A stretch of 64,000 nucleotides of DNA from contig NZ_JASCQP010000027.1 in the NCBI RefSeq assembly GCF_030010555.1, positions 154,610 through 218,609 of the forward strand, given 5' to 3'. Under the pieces are notes generated by a model that worked only from the letters and a program-made list of their open reading frames with translations, searched no databases and was not told the origin of the DNA. The stretch is from Halomonas rhizosphaerae (GTDB taxonomy: Bacteria; Pseudomonadota; Gammaproteobacteria; Pseudomonadales; Halomonadaceae). The position numbers and the translations under genes were made by a program. Of the stretch, positions 8,862-18,342 are shown piece after piece. The stretch's first letter is position 1. The number at the start of each line of letters is the position of its first letter.

Positions 8862-10691
8862 TCAGGCCGGGCCAATACCGGCCGTGCCAAACAGCATCAA
8901 CAGGGCCAGCCCCGCGGCCACGCCCATCATCAGCACCGCCGCATGGCGGCGCAGCCATCCCTCGCCGCGCGTCATGCCGTCCAATGCCTCGATGGCGTCG
9001 CGCTCGCGTGCCACCCACCAGGCCACCCAGGCGCCCTGGACGCTGCCGAGCCGGTCCAGACTGCCCTGAGCCCATACACGTAGCCGCTGCCAGCCCCCCA
9101 CCAGCAGCCACCAGAGGTCGCCGGGCGGTAGTCGCCGGGTGACCCGCAACGGACGCCACCGCGCCACGCCCCAGGTCGCGACCGAGCCCGCAAGGCCCAG
9201 GGCCAGCGGCCACAGCAGCCCGGGGAGCTCGGCCAGCGGTGGCCAGCCCTGATCGACGAGCTCATCACCCAGCCACCAGGGCAGGGTCAGTGCGGCCAGC
9301 AGGGTCGCCAGCCAGGCCAGCGGCATGGGCGACAGCAGGGGTTCCAGGCCATCCTGGCGGGCCTGGCGATCGGCCTGCCACTGGCACCAGAGGGTGCGGG
9401 CCATCAGCGCCGTGGTGCCCACCGCCGCCAGGGAGAGCCAGGTCACCACGACCTTGTAGCCGCCGTCGTAGAGCACCGTCTTGAAGGCCCACTTGGCGGC
9501 CAGCCCCGAGGCCAGGGCCCCGGTCAGGGACAGCGCCGGCAGTGCCAGCAGGGTCCAGAGCAGCCAGCCCGGCAGACGCGGCGGGTGCTCGCCGATGCCC
9601 ACCCCGAGGAACAGCGCCCCCTTGGTCAGGCCGTGATGGGCGGCGAACAGCACCACCGCCATCGACAGCGCCGGCCACAGGGCGGGGGCGACGAGCCCCA
9701 TGGCCACCAGGGCGGTGATCATGCCCATCTGGCTGACGCTGGAATAGGCCAGCACCGCCTTGGGGTGGCGCTGGCAGACCCCGTAGAGGGCCGCCCCGAT
9801 GGCGGCCGCCAGGCCGGCCACCAGCATGGCCCGACCCAGCCAGGTGAACGCTTCGGTGGCGGCCGGCTCGCCCAGCGGCAGGGTAGCGAGCCAGCCGAAC
9901 AGGCCTGCCTTGATCATCGCCCCGCTGAGCACCGCGCTGGCCGGCGTCGGCGCCACCGGATGGGCCAACGGCAGCCAGAGGTGAAGCCCCACTACCCCCG
10001 CCTTGACCCCGAAGCCGAGCCACAGCAGCAGGCCCATCCAGGCTCCACCCGGTGCCTCGCCCATTCCCTCGCGCAGGCCGCCCAGCGTGGTGGTACCGGC
10101 ACTCCCTGCCCCCCACAGCAGCCCGGCCAGGATCAGGCCCTCGCCCAGCACCGCCATCACCAGGTAGGCCTGGCCGCCGGTGCGCGCGTCCGGGGTCCCC
10201 GAATGCACCACCAGGCCGTAGCCAGCGAAGGTCATCACCGCGAAGCCCAGATAGAAGCTGGCGATGTCCTCGGCGACGAGCAGCAGCAGGTTGCCGGAGA
10301 GCGTCAGCGGCCAGAGCAGCGCGAAGCGCGTCAACCGGGCCTCGGCGCCCCCGTCGCCGGCCACCGCCTTGTCCAGTTCGCCGGCCAGGTAGCCCCGGGC
10401 ATATCCCCCCGCCAGCAACCAGAGCAGCGCCGTGACGGCCAGCAACGCGTTCCGCGTACCGTCCAGCGCCCAGTGCCCGCCGAACAGCCACCAGTCCAGT
10501 GCCAATGCCCCCTCCTCCACGCCCAGGGCCAGCGCCAGGGCGGGCAACGGCGCAGTACACCAGAGCCCGTCGATCAGAGCAGCCGGACGTCCACGATCGG
10601 CCAGGGCCGCCATCAGCGGCACCCGCAGCATCAGCAGCAACGGCCAGAGCAGTGCGGTAGGCATCGCAAGGGCAAGAAGCGCATCGCTCAT
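8862..10691 (-). CDS. proton-conducting antiporter-like subunit (NuoL/MrpA family)
   Basis: 609-residue polytopic membrane protein of the proton-conducting membrane transporter family (NuoL, MrpA-N, HyfB). About 14-16 hydrophobic segments; conserved core around HSGTPDARTGGQAYLV and LHLWLPLAHPVAPTPASAVL, the typical helix 7-8 region containing a functional Lys/His. Start at 10691 overlaps the preceding stop by ATGA and has GGAG upstream. Last gene of a four-gene operon (14330 to 8862). Likely catalyses proton- or Na+-coupled cation exchange together with its neighbours. Confidence 0.9.
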   Translation of the reverse strand: MSDALLALAMPTALLWPLLLMLRVPLMAALADRGRPAALIDGLWCTAPLPALALALGVEEGALALDWWLFGGHWALDGTRNALLAVTALLWLLAGGYARGYLAGELDKAVAGDGGAEARLTRFALLWPLTLSGNLLLLVAEDIASFYLGFAVMTFAGYGLVVHSGTPDARTGGQAYLVMAVLGEGLILAGLLWGAGSAGTTTLGGLREGMGEAPGGAWMGLLLWLGFGVKAGVVGLHLWLPLAHPVAPTPASAVLSGAMIKAGLFGWLATLPLGEPAATEAFTWLGRAMLVAGLAAAIGAALYGVCQRHPKAVLAYSSVSQMGMITALVAMGLVAPALWPALSMAVVLFAAHHGLTKGALFLGVGIGEHPPRLPGWLLWTLLALPALSLTGALASGLAAKWAFKTVLYDGGYKVVVTWLSLAAVGTTALMARTLWCQWQADRQARQDGLEPLLSPMPLAWLATLLAALTLPWWLGDELVDQGWPPLAELPGLLWPLALGLAGSVATWGVARWRPLRVTRRLPPGDLWWLLVGGWQRLRVWAQGSLDRLGSVQGAWVAWWVARERDAIEALDGMTRGEGWLRRHAAVLMMGVAAGLALLMLFGTAGIGPA

Positions 10692-12193
10692 GGCAGATAC
10701 TCCGCGTTGACCACACGGGTCGCCCACTCCAGCGGGCTGAAGGGCATGCCCGCCAGCATGCCGGCCATCAGGCTGAACAGCGCCGTTGCCACTGCCGGCA
10801 CCAACAGCCAGCCGTGGGTCTCCAGCCGGCCCAGGCGACGCTCCTCGGGCCATGCCCCCACGCCATGATCGGGTCCGGGACGAAACCACAGCCGGCCGAG
10901 GACCGGCAGGAAGTAGGCGGCGTTGAGCAGGCTGCTGGCCACCAGCACGATGATCACCCAGGGCATCCCGGCCTGGATTGCCCCGGTGCCCAGGTACCAC
11001 TTGCTCAGGAAGCCCACCACCGGTGGCAGGCCGATCATGCCCAGCGCCCCCACCGTGAAGGCCAGGCTGGTCAGCGGCATGCGTCGACCGGCACCGTCGA
11101 GTTCGTCGATGCGGTGGATGCCGAGTTCCTCGGCGTAGTTGCCCGCACAGAAGAACAGGGTGATCTTCATCAGGCCCTGGTGCAGCAGGTGCGAGAGCGC
11201 GGCGATGGTGCCCAGCGGGCCGAACAGGCCGATGCCGAGCACGATGTAGGAGACCTGGCTCACCGTGGAGTAGGCCAGCCGTGGCTTTAGCTCCTGCTGG
11301 GCCAGGGCACGCAGCGAGCCGAAGAGGATGGTTACCGACGCCACGACCACCAGGCCGTACAGCAGCCCCAGCTCGGCGCTCAGCTCGATGCCGTACACGT
11401 CATAGACCAGCCGCACGATGCCGAAGGCGCCGGCCTTGACCACCGCCACCGCATGCAGCAGGGCGCTGACCGGCGCAGGCGCCACCATGGCCCGCGGCAG
11501 CCAGCCGTGCAGCGGCACCAGGGCCGCCTTGACGCCGAATCCGGCGATCAGCACCCAGAAGAGGCCCACCAGCAGCGGGCGGCGCTCGGGGCCGAGCTCG
11601 GCGAGGATCTCCCGCTCGCCGAACCGGATGTCCCCGGCCAGGACATGCAGGATGACCATGCCGACCATCAGTCCCATTCCGGCGGTCAGGGTGAAACGCA
11701 GGTAGACCTTGCCCGCCGCCAGTGCCTTAGAGGTTCCCCGGTGCACCACCAGGGGATAGGTGGAGAGGGTCAGCAGTTCGTAGAAGACCAGGAAGGTGAA
11801 GAGATTGCCCGCCAGGCTGATGCCCAGGGTACTGGCCACGCAGAGGCCGAAGAAGCCGAAGAAGCGCTTGCGATTGGGCGAGTCCTCCAGGTAGCCGATG
11901 GCATAGATGGTGGTGAGCAGCCAGAGCAGCGAGGAGAGCCCCGCAAACATGATGCCCAGATCGTCGGCGCGCAGCACGAAGGCCAGCCCCTCCAGGACTG
12001 GAAACTCGATGACATACTCGCGGCCGTGACTGAGTCCCCAGACCATCCAGGCCACCAGGCTCAGCTTGACCAGGGCCGCGCCCAGGTTGATGCCGGTGCG
12101 CGCCCGGAAGGCCCGCTCCGGCAGCAGGAAGATCACCACCGCGGCGACCAGCGATGTGCCCAGGGTCGCCAGGAGCAGGAGCGCCCCGCTCAT
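10688..12193 (-). CDS. antiporter-like subunit (MrpD/NuoM family)
   Basis: 501-residue polytopic protein of the NuoM/MrpD family. It has about 14 transmembrane segments and the conserved LVPLHGWLPRAMVAPAPVSA block in which His/Lys residues line the ion path. It overlaps its upstream and downstream genes by four bases each, so stoichiometric coupled translation is expected. No Mrp E, F or G gene is adjacent. Confidence 0.92.
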   Translation of the reverse strand: MSGALLLLATLGTSLVAAVVIFLLPERAFRARTGINLGAALVKLSLVAWMVWGLSHGREYVIEFPVLEGLAFVLRADDLGIMFAGLSSLLWLLTTIYAIGYLEDSPNRKRFFGFFGLCVASTLGISLAGNLFTFLVFYELLTLSTYPLVVHRGTSKALAAGKVYLRFTLTAGMGLMVGMVILHVLAGDIRFGEREILAELGPERRPLLVGLFWVLIAGFGVKAALVPLHGWLPRAMVAPAPVSALLHAVAVVKAGAFGIVRLVYDVYGIELSAELGLLYGLVVVASVTILFGSLRALAQQELKPRLAYSTVSQVSYIVLGIGLFGPLGTIAALSHLLHQGLMKITLFFCAGNYAEELGIHRIDELDGAGRRMPLTSLAFTVGALGMIGLPPVVGFLSKWYLGTGAIQAGMPWVIIVLVASSLLNAAYFLPVLGRLWFRPGPDHGVGAWPEERRLGRLETHGWLLVPAVATALFSLMAGMLAGMPFSPLEWATRVVNAEYLP

Positions 12194-13662
12194 GGCATGC
12201 CCTCCTCACGCAGCAGGGCCAGCGGCCACTCGGCGCCGAGCCCCAGCCCCAGGGCCGCCAGGGCCAGCAGCAGGGCGACGAGGTCCATGCCCGCGGGCAG
12301 CGGCCGGACCTCGTGGCGGGGCGAGGCCTCGACGAAGGCGCAGCGGAAGACCCGGAACACATAGGTGGCCGTCAGCAGGGTGCCGACCACCAGGACGACG
12401 ACCCAGGGCCACTGCCCGGCGAGGATGGCCGCCTGCAGCAGCAGCCACTTGGCGGTGAAGCCGGCGCTGGGCGGCAGGCCCATCAGGGTCACCGCGGCGA
12501 TGCCGAAGGTCATCAGCGCGAGCGGCAGCTGCCGACAGGCTCCCGCCAGGTCGGTGAGGCGGCTCACGCCGTCGGCCAGCACCAGGTTGCCGGCCGCCAT
12601 GAACATCGCGGCCTTGGCCAGGGCATGCCCGGCCAGCTGCAGCCAGGTGGCCTGCCAGGCCAGGGTCGCCACCGCCGCCGAGGTGCCGGCCAGCAGCGGG
12701 AAGGCCAGCATCAGGTAGCCCAGCTGGCCCACCGTGGACCAGGCCACCACCTGCTTGAGGGCGCTGGCCCGGCAGGCCTGCAGCCCGCCCCACAGCACGG
12801 CCAGGCTGCCGAGCAGCCCGAGCAGCCAGGCGGCGGCCACCGCCTCGGGCACCAGCCGCTGCCACAGTTGCATCAGGATGAAGAAGGACGCCTTGACCAC
12901 CAGGGCCCCGTGGAGGGCACTCACCGGCGTCCAGGCGCTGGCATGCACCGGCACCAGCCAGCCGTGGAGCGGGAAGATCGCCGCCTTGAGCAGCAGGCCG
13001 GCGGCCAGCAGTGCCATGGCGATGCCGGTTACCGCTCCCGGCTCGCTGGCGGCCGCCAGACCCGCCAGATCCAGCCGCCCCGTGGCCCCCAGCAGCAGCG
13101 CCACGCCCAACAGCCAGGCCAGCGACCCCACCAGGGCATAGAGCAGGTAGCGCATGCCCGCCAACAGCGCTTCCCCCGTGCCGGGCAGCAGCATCATGCC
13201 CACGGCGGTGAGCCCCATCAGCTCCAGCGCCGCGTAGAGGGTCAACAGGTCGGCGGCCACCCAGATCAGGCCAAGCGCCGCGGCCAGCCCCCCCAGCAAC
13301 GGCCAGAACAGGGCGAAGGTCCGCTCGGGCACCGCGGCAGCTCGCCGGTGCCCGACCGCATAGGCCGCACTGGCCAGCAGCAGCAGCTGGGTGAGCAGCA
13401 ACAGCAGGCCCGCCAGGCCGTCCAGGTGCCAGTGGAGCCGCAGCCCAGCGAGTGACCAGGCGCCCTCTAGCCCACCACCGACCGAGACGCGATGCAGCAG
13501 CCAGAGGGTCGCCAGCGGCAGCGGAGTGCCGACCAGGAGCACCGGCAACATGCGCCGCGGGGGAAGGCGCCATGCCGCCAGGCCCAGCAGCGGCGGGGCC
13601 AGCAGCGCCAGCCATAGCACCACCGCCTCGACCGACGGGGGCGCGTCCAGCGGCGCGCTCAT
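12190..13662 (-). CDS. antiporter-like subunit (NuoN/MrpD family)
   Basis: 490-residue polytopic membrane protein of the same superfamily as its two downstream neighbours. The block IFPLHGWLVPVHASAWTPVS corresponds to the conserved ion-path helices. Start placed at 13662 (MSAPLD), where it overlaps the previous gene's stop by ATGA; the longer frame to 13899 lies inside the previous gene and is not real. Acts as one of three tandem channel-like subunits in this operon. Confidence 0.9.
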   Translation of the reverse strand: MSAPLDAPPSVEAVVLWLALLAPPLLGLAAWRLPPRRMLPVLLVGTPLPLATLWLLHRVSVGGGLEGAWSLAGLRLHWHLDGLAGLLLLLTQLLLLASAAYAVGHRRAAAVPERTFALFWPLLGGLAAALGLIWVAADLLTLYAALELMGLTAVGMMLLPGTGEALLAGMRYLLYALVGSLAWLLGVALLLGATGRLDLAGLAAASEPGAVTGIAMALLAAGLLLKAAIFPLHGWLVPVHASAWTPVSALHGALVVKASFFILMQLWQRLVPEAVAAAWLLGLLGSLAVLWGGLQACRASALKQVVAWSTVGQLGYLMLAFPLLAGTSAAVATLAWQATWLQLAGHALAKAAMFMAAGNLVLADGVSRLTDLAGACRQLPLALMTFGIAAVTLMGLPPSAGFTAKWLLLQAAILAGQWPWVVVLVVGTLLTATYVFRVFRCAFVEASPRHEVRPLPAGMDLVALLLALAALGLGLGAEWPLALLREEGMP

Positions 13663-14330
13663 GGCGTCGTCTCCGGTCCGGTCTCCAGGGTGACCCGGCC
13701 GTCCAGGGCATGCAGCCGACGCAACAGCGCCGCACCGAGCACCGAACCGACAAGGGCCACCATCAGCCCCACCAGGATCAGCCCCTGGACCTCCACCACC
13801 GGGCCGGCCAGACCGGCCAGCAGCAGGAAGACCCCGGAGCCCAGGACGTTGAAGGCCAGCAGGCGACGCAACAGGTGATGGTGGTGGGCGAAGGCCCACA
13901 GGCCCAGCGCCATGATGGCAAGCCCCGCAACCAGTAGCGGCCGGCGCGCCACCTCGGCCGACGCGGCGACTTCGCCGCTACCGGGCACCCCCCATACCGC
14001 CATCCCCGCCAGGGCCAGCCAGATGAGGGCCGCCAGCCAGCGAACCGGGGCCTGGTGGCGCGGGCGACCTTCATGGTCGCGCGGGGGAAGAGGAGACCGG
14101 GAACCCGGACGGCCCAGCCCATGGAAAAGGGCCATGCCGGTCAGCAGCGCGCCCATCACGGCCTCGGCCAGTGCCAGCCAGGGCGCACCAAGCCGCCACC
14201 AGGCCAGTGCCATCAGCAGCGCGAAGGCGATGAAGGCCAGGCAGGCGCGAGGAAGGTAGCGGTCGAGAAGACAGGACGCCGCCAGGACCACCAGCAGGCC
14301 GGCCGCAAGCAGCTCACCCGACAGCGACAC
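13659..14330 (-). CDS. fused DUF4040 (MbhD-like) and NuoK/MnhC-like membrane subunit
   Basis: 223-residue membrane protein with a GTG start at 14330. Residues about 1-75 match the DUF4040/MbhD type (FALLMALAWWRLGAPWLALA, then EAVMGALLTG). After a polar linker, residues about 125-215 have the NuoK/MnhC pattern (LLRRLLAFNVLGSGVFLLL, then QGLILVGLMVALVGSVLGAA). The two parts are normally separate genes in Mrp and Mbh complexes. It heads the antiporter operon and begins seven bases after the stop of the zinc-ribbon gene. Confidence 0.85.
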   Translation of the reverse strand: MSLSGELLAAGLLVVLAASCLLDRYLPRACLAFIAFALLMALAWWRLGAPWLALAEAVMGALLTGMALFHGLGRPGSRSPLPPRDHEGRPRHQAPVRWLAALIWLALAGMAVWGVPGSGEVAASAEVARRPLLVAGLAIMALGLWAFAHHHHLLRRLLAFNVLGSGVFLLLAGLAGPVVEVQGLILVGLMVALVGSVLGAALLRRLHALDGRVTLETGPETTP

Positions 14331-14337
14331 CGCCGAC

Positions 14338-14559
14338 TCAGCGGTCTTGGCGGTTGACGGCCTTCTCGATCAGCGCCTCGCTCTCGCTGCAGGGGCCCTT
14401 CCTCAGTACGGTCTGGGCCTCGTGCCAGAGGCAGACGAAGCGATGGCAGGAGGCGCAGTGCACCTGGTCATCGGGGTTCTTCACCTGGGAGACCCGCATC
14501 AGGTGGCTGCCGCAGCTCGGACAGGCGACCGGCAGGCGAAAGTCTTCCGACAGGGACAT
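14338..14559 (-). CDS. small zinc-ribbon-like protein
   Basis: 73-residue protein with CPSC and CASC pairs plus a third Cys and flanking His (HRFVCLWH), a pattern that should bind zinc. AAGGAG seven bases upstream supports the start. It sits directly before the antiporter operon with a seven-base gap, so co-expression is likely, but no functional link is evident from the sequence. Confidence 0.78.
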   Translation of the reverse strand: MSLSEDFRLPVACPSCGSHLMRVSQVKNPDDQVHCASCHRFVCLWHEAQTVLRKGPCSESEALIEKAVNRQDR

Positions 14560-14637
14560 GGCAATGCTCCTTGGGTTGCGTGGTGGATGGTACCCATCCT
14601 GCCGATTTCGTCCGCGATTCTCCAGCCACCCGCCCCG

Positions 14638-15981
14638 TCATCGGCGGGCATCCTCGTGAATCCGGGAATAGTCCGGCGACCCTGCCAGTCGATTGCGCCC
14701 CTCGTGCTTGGCCCGGTAGAGCGCCTGGTCGGCCTGGGACAACGCCAGGTCCAGGCTGCCCTCGGGTGGCAGCACCGCCAGACCCAGGCTCACCGTGATC
14801 CACAGCGTGGTGTCCGCCACCTCGATCTCGATCGCCTCCACCGCGGCGCGCAGGCGGTCGAGCACTCCCCAGGCCTCCTCGGGTGAGCTGTCCACCAGCA
14901 TGATGGCAAACTCCTCGCCGCCGATGCGGGCGAAGAGGTCATAGGGGCGCAGGCTATCACGACAGGTCATGGCGAAGGCCTGCAAGGCCAGGTCACCGAC
15001 GGCATGGCCATGGCTGTCGTTGAGGCGCTTGAAGTGGTCGATATCGAGCATCGCCACGGGCACCGAGCGGCCCTGGCGGGCGGCATGGGCGCGCACCGCC
15101 TCGCCGAAGTCGAAGAAGGCCCGGCGATTGAGCGCCCCGGTGAGCATGTCGGTGCTGACCAGCCGCTGGGTGCGCTGCTCTTCCTGCTTGCGCGGGGTGA
15201 TGTCGAGCAGCATGCCGTCCCACAGGGTCGTGCCGTCACGGCGGCGAGAGGGGCTTGCCCGGCCCTCGAGCCAGCGGATGCCGTCGGCCGTCTCGAGGCG
15301 GAACTCCAGCGCCCAGGGTTCCAGGCTCACCGCCGACTGGGCCAGGGAGGTGCTCAGGGGGCTCTGGTCCTCGACATGAACCCGCTCCAGCAGCGCGTCG
15401 CTGCGGTCCATCACCGAGCGCGACGACAGGCCCGAAAGCGAGCACAGCCCGTCGCTGAGATAGAGGAAGTCGAGTCCGCCCCGGGCGTCCTGGCGAAGCT
15501 GGAAGACCGCCCCGGGGAGCCGCGAGAGGGTCCCCTGGAGCCGCTCCAGCAGGGCGTGGTCGTGCAGCGCCTTCTGACGCAGCTCCGTGATGTCGTGGAG
15601 GGTCACCAGCAGCCGCAGCGGCTCGCCCCGGTCCGCGCCAAGGGGCTGGAAGTCGCCATCCTGATGGGTCAGCCCGCCGTCGGCCCGGCGACACAGCAAC
15701 ACGCCCCGCCAGGGCCGGCGACGCGCGACGCAGTGGGCCAGGGCATGGCTGATGTCGCCATGCAGCGGGTCCACGTCCAGGCAGGTGATGCGGCGGCCGA
15801 CCAGGGCCTTGGCCGAATGACCGCTATGCTGCTCGAAACCCGGGTTGACGCGCAGGATGACCCCGTGGGCATCGGTGAGCACGACGACACCCGGGAAGCA
15901 GTCCAGCAGCGCTTCGGCCAGCGGCTCCTGCTCCCTCCTGTGCGATATCCACCTTCGCCACTTGTCCCTGATTCGCGCCAT
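14638..15981 (-). CDS. PAS-PAS-GGDEF diguanylate cyclase
   Basis: 447-residue cytoplasmic signalling protein. Two PAS folds (about residues 25-135 and 150-270, each followed by a PAC-like segment such as DITELRQK and LDITPRKQEE) precede a GGDEF domain with an intact GGEEF active site (about 354-358). RPYD five residues before it forms the RxxD inhibitory I-site, so product feedback is expected. No transmembrane segment. Start at 15981 is preferred over 16071, which lacks a ribosome site. It should synthesise c-di-GMP in response to a ligand or redox cue sensed by PAS. Confidence 0.92.
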   Translation of the reverse strand: MARIRDKWRRWISHRREQEPLAEALLDCFPGVVVLTDAHGVILRVNPGFEQHSGHSAKALVGRRITCLDVDPLHGDISHALAHCVARRRPWRGVLLCRRADGGLTHQDGDFQPLGADRGEPLRLLVTLHDITELRQKALHDHALLERLQGTLSRLPGAVFQLRQDARGGLDFLYLSDGLCSLSGLSSRSVMDRSDALLERVHVEDQSPLSTSLAQSAVSLEPWALEFRLETADGIRWLEGRASPSRRRDGTTLWDGMLLDITPRKQEEQRTQRLVSTDMLTGALNRRAFFDFGEAVRAHAARQGRSVPVAMLDIDHFKRLNDSHGHAVGDLALQAFAMTCRDSLRPYDLFARIGGEEFAIMLVDSSPEEAWGVLDRLRAAVEAIEIEVADTTLWITVSLGLAVLPPEGSLDLALSQADQALYRAKHEGRNRLAGSPDYSRIHEDARR

Positions 15982-16090
15982 GCCCCGCACCCTGGGGATC
16001 CCCGCATCGGTTTCGGAAAGGGGCCTCCCGCCCCCATTCCCCACCCTACCCCAGGATGGCACGCAACACATCGAAAAATGACGAGGCCCG

Positions 16091-17293
16091 CTAGAGTTTC
16101 AGCCGGTCGGCCACATAGTCGGCGTCCTTGTCGCCGCGGCCGGAAAGATTGACCAGGATATGCTGGTCGACCGGCAGGGTCGGGGCCACGCGCATGGCCC
16201 AGGCCACGGCGTGGGCGCTCTCCAGCGCCGGGATGATCCCCTCGACCCGCGAGAGCGTCAGGAAGGCCTCGAGGCACTCGTCATCGGTCGCGCTCTGGTA
16301 GTCCACCCGGCCCAGCTCCTTGAGGTAGCTGTGCTGCGGCCCCACGCCCGGATAGTCGAGGCCCGAGGCGATGGAGTGCACCGGCATGGGATGGCCCGCC
16401 TCGTCCTCCAGCACGTAGCAGGCCATGCCGTGGATCTCGCCGGGCCGGCCCAGGGTCAGGGTGGCGGAATGACGACGGGTGTCGAGCCCCTCGCCGGCCG
16501 GCTCCACGCCCACCAGGTGCACGCCGTCATCCTCCAGGAAGGCGGTGAACATGCCGATGGCGTTCGAGCCGCCGCCCACGCAGGCGGTAACGTGATGGGG
16601 CAGGTGGCCGTGACGCGCCAGGAACTGCTCGCGAGCCTCGCGGCCGATGATCGACTGGAAGTCGCGCACCATCTTCGGGAAGGGGTGCGGCCCCACCACC
16701 GAGCCGATGGCGTAGATGAAGTGCTGTGGATCCTTGAGGTACTCCTCGAAGGCGCTGTCCACGGCATCCTTGAGGGTCGCCGTGCCGCGGGTCACCGGGA
16801 TCAGGGTGGCGCCCAGGATCTTCATCTTGGTGACGTTGGGGTGCTCCTTCTCGATGTCCACCTGCCCCATGTGGATCTCGCAGGGGATGCCCACCAGGGC
16901 GCAGGCGGTCGCCAGCGCCACGCCGTGCTGCCCGGCGCCGGTCTCGGCGATCACCTTGGTCTTGCCCATGAACTTGGCGAGCAGCGCCTCGCCCAGGCAG
17001 TGGTTGATCTTGTGGGCGCCGGTGTGGTTCAAGTCCTCGCGCTTGAGGTGGATCTGGGCGCCGCCCAGTTTCTCGGAGAGCCGCCGGGCATGGAAGATCG
17101 GGCTGGGACGCCCCACGTAGTCGGCGAAGAGGCCGTCCAGCTCGTTACGGAAGTCCTCGCGGACGCGGATCTCCTCGTAGGCGGCGTCGATCTCGTCCAT
17201 CACCGCCTTGAGCTCCGGGGGGATCAGCTGGCCACCGAAGCGGCCGAAATAGCCCAGGGCATCGGGGAGGTTGGCAAAGGGGGAAGCGCTCAT
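16091..17293 (-). CDS. trpB: tryptophan synthase beta chain
   Basis: 400-residue PLP enzyme that condenses indole with L-serine to give tryptophan. The PLP lysine lies in [10 protein letters not shown] (Lys95) and the phosphate-binding loop is GGGSNAIG; overall length and motifs fit canonical type 1 TrpB. AGGAC seven bases upstream supports Met 17293. The alpha-subunit gene trpA, usually immediately downstream, is absent; a diguanylate cyclase gene follows instead. Confidence 0.97.
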   Translation of the reverse strand: MSASPFANLPDALGYFGRFGGQLIPPELKAVMDEIDAAYEEIRVREDFRNELDGLFADYVGRPSPIFHARRLSEKLGGAQIHLKREDLNHTGAHKINHCLGEALLAKFMGKTKVIAETGAGQHGVALATACALVGIPCEIHMGQVDIEKEHPNVTKMKILGATLIPVTRGTATLKDAVDSAFEEYLKDPQHFIYAIGSVVGPHPFPKMVRDFQSIIGREAREQFLARHGHLPHHVTACVGGGSNAIGMFTAFLEDDGVHLVGVEPAGEGLDTRRHSATLTLGRPGEIHGMACYVLEDEAGHPMPVHSIASGLDYPGVGPQHSYLKELGRVDYQSATDDECLEAFLTLSRVEGIIPALESAHAVAWAMRVAPTLPVDQHILVNLSGRGDKDADYVADRLKL

Positions 17294-17379
17294 GGTTTCG
17301 GTCCTGACGGCATGCGGAATATCGACAGGCCATCCTGCCCCGCCCTCCCGAGGCTGTCGAGACGACCTTGGCCGAAGCC

Positions 17380-18312
17380 TCAGGCCGTCAGCCAGAGCCC
17401 GAGATTGAGCAGTGCCAGGCTGGCCAGCAGCAGGGCGACATTCAGCCCCAGCCACGGCAGCAGCGGCGAGGGATCGCCGGGGGCCAGCTCGGCAGGCAAG
17501 CGCCAGAGCCCGACCGCCAGCCTCAGTGCCGCGGGGGCGGCCAGCCACATCAGCAAGGCCCAGGCGGGCAGCCAGCCACCCAGCCAGGCCAGCGGGATCA
17601 CCGCATAAGCACCGAGCACCAGGACCGCCACCAGGCGCGCCGCGCGCCTCGGACCCAGCACGATGGGCAGGTGGTGGCGCCCGGCCTGGCGGTCAGGCTC
17701 GATATCCGGCAGCTGGTTGGCCAGCAGCAGCGCACTGACCATCAGGGTCGGCACCAGCGAGGCGGCCAGGGCCGTGGCGGAGAACGTTCCGGTGAGCGCC
17801 TGGTTCGCGCCCACCACCATCAGCGTGCCGAAGCCGATCCCCGGCGCCGCCAGGCAGAGCCAGGGGCGTCGGGTCAGCCAGCCGGTGTAGGCCACCACCA
17901 GCGCCATGCCGAGCAGCCCGTAGAGCAGCATGACCGGGCCCGAGCGCCACAGGAACCAGGCACCGATGGCGACCACCCCGGCCAGGCAGGCGAAGGCGGC
18001 GCGCCGCACCACCCCCGCCGCCTCGGGGTGCCGGGGCAGCGAGCCACTGCCGCCCGAGAAGGGCGTGCGGACGGTGGTGGCATCCAGGCCGCTGACGAAG
18101 TCGTGATGCTCGTTGAACAGGTTCACCGCGGCGTGGGCCAGCAGGGCGGCGAGCAGCACCAGCAGGATCGCGTGCCCCTCGGGGGCGTGGCCATCCTGCC
18201 AGGCGGTGGTCACCGCCAGGCCCGCACAGAGCGGCGAGAGCACCAGAAAGCCGGGGCGCGCACTGCGCCAGCAGGCGAGCAGCCCGGCGGCCGGGGACGT
18301 GGCCGCCGTCAT
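17380..18312 (-). CDS. UbiA-family prenyltransferase (MenA-like)
   Basis: 310-residue membrane protein with eight to nine hydrophobic helices. The first Asp-rich motif appears as [14 protein letters not shown] and the second as [12 protein letters not shown], the two Mg-diphosphate binding sites of UbiA/MenA-type prenyltransferases. The first motif is closer to MenA than to UbiA. It would attach an isoprenoid chain to an aromatic or quinone precursor in the inner membrane; the acceptor is not evident and no men or ubi gene is adjacent. Located 86 bases upstream of trpB on the same strand. Confidence 0.87.
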   Translation of the reverse strand: MTAATSPAAGLLACWRSARPGFLVLSPLCAGLAVTTAWQDGHAPEGHAILLVLLAALLAHAAVNLFNEHHDFVSGLDATTVRTPFSGGSGSLPRHPEAAGVVRRAAFACLAGVVAIGAWFLWRSGPVMLLYGLLGMALVVAYTGWLTRRPWLCLAAPGIGFGTLMVVGANQALTGTFSATALAASLVPTLMVSALLLANQLPDIEPDRQAGRHHLPIVLGPRRAARLVAVLVLGAYAVIPLAWLGGWLPAWALLMWLAAPAALRLAVGLWRLPAELAPGDPSPLLPWLGLNVALLLASLALLNLGLWLTA

Positions 18313-18342
18313 GGGGCACTCATGGGCATGGAACGGAGCCCC

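Noticed and set aside
7097-8890. 597-codon minus-strand open frame across the PhoH gene
   Set aside because: Antisense shadow of a GC-rich gene; protein is Gly/Val/Ala/Gln-rich low complexity, and the plus strand carries clear PIN and PhoH motifs.
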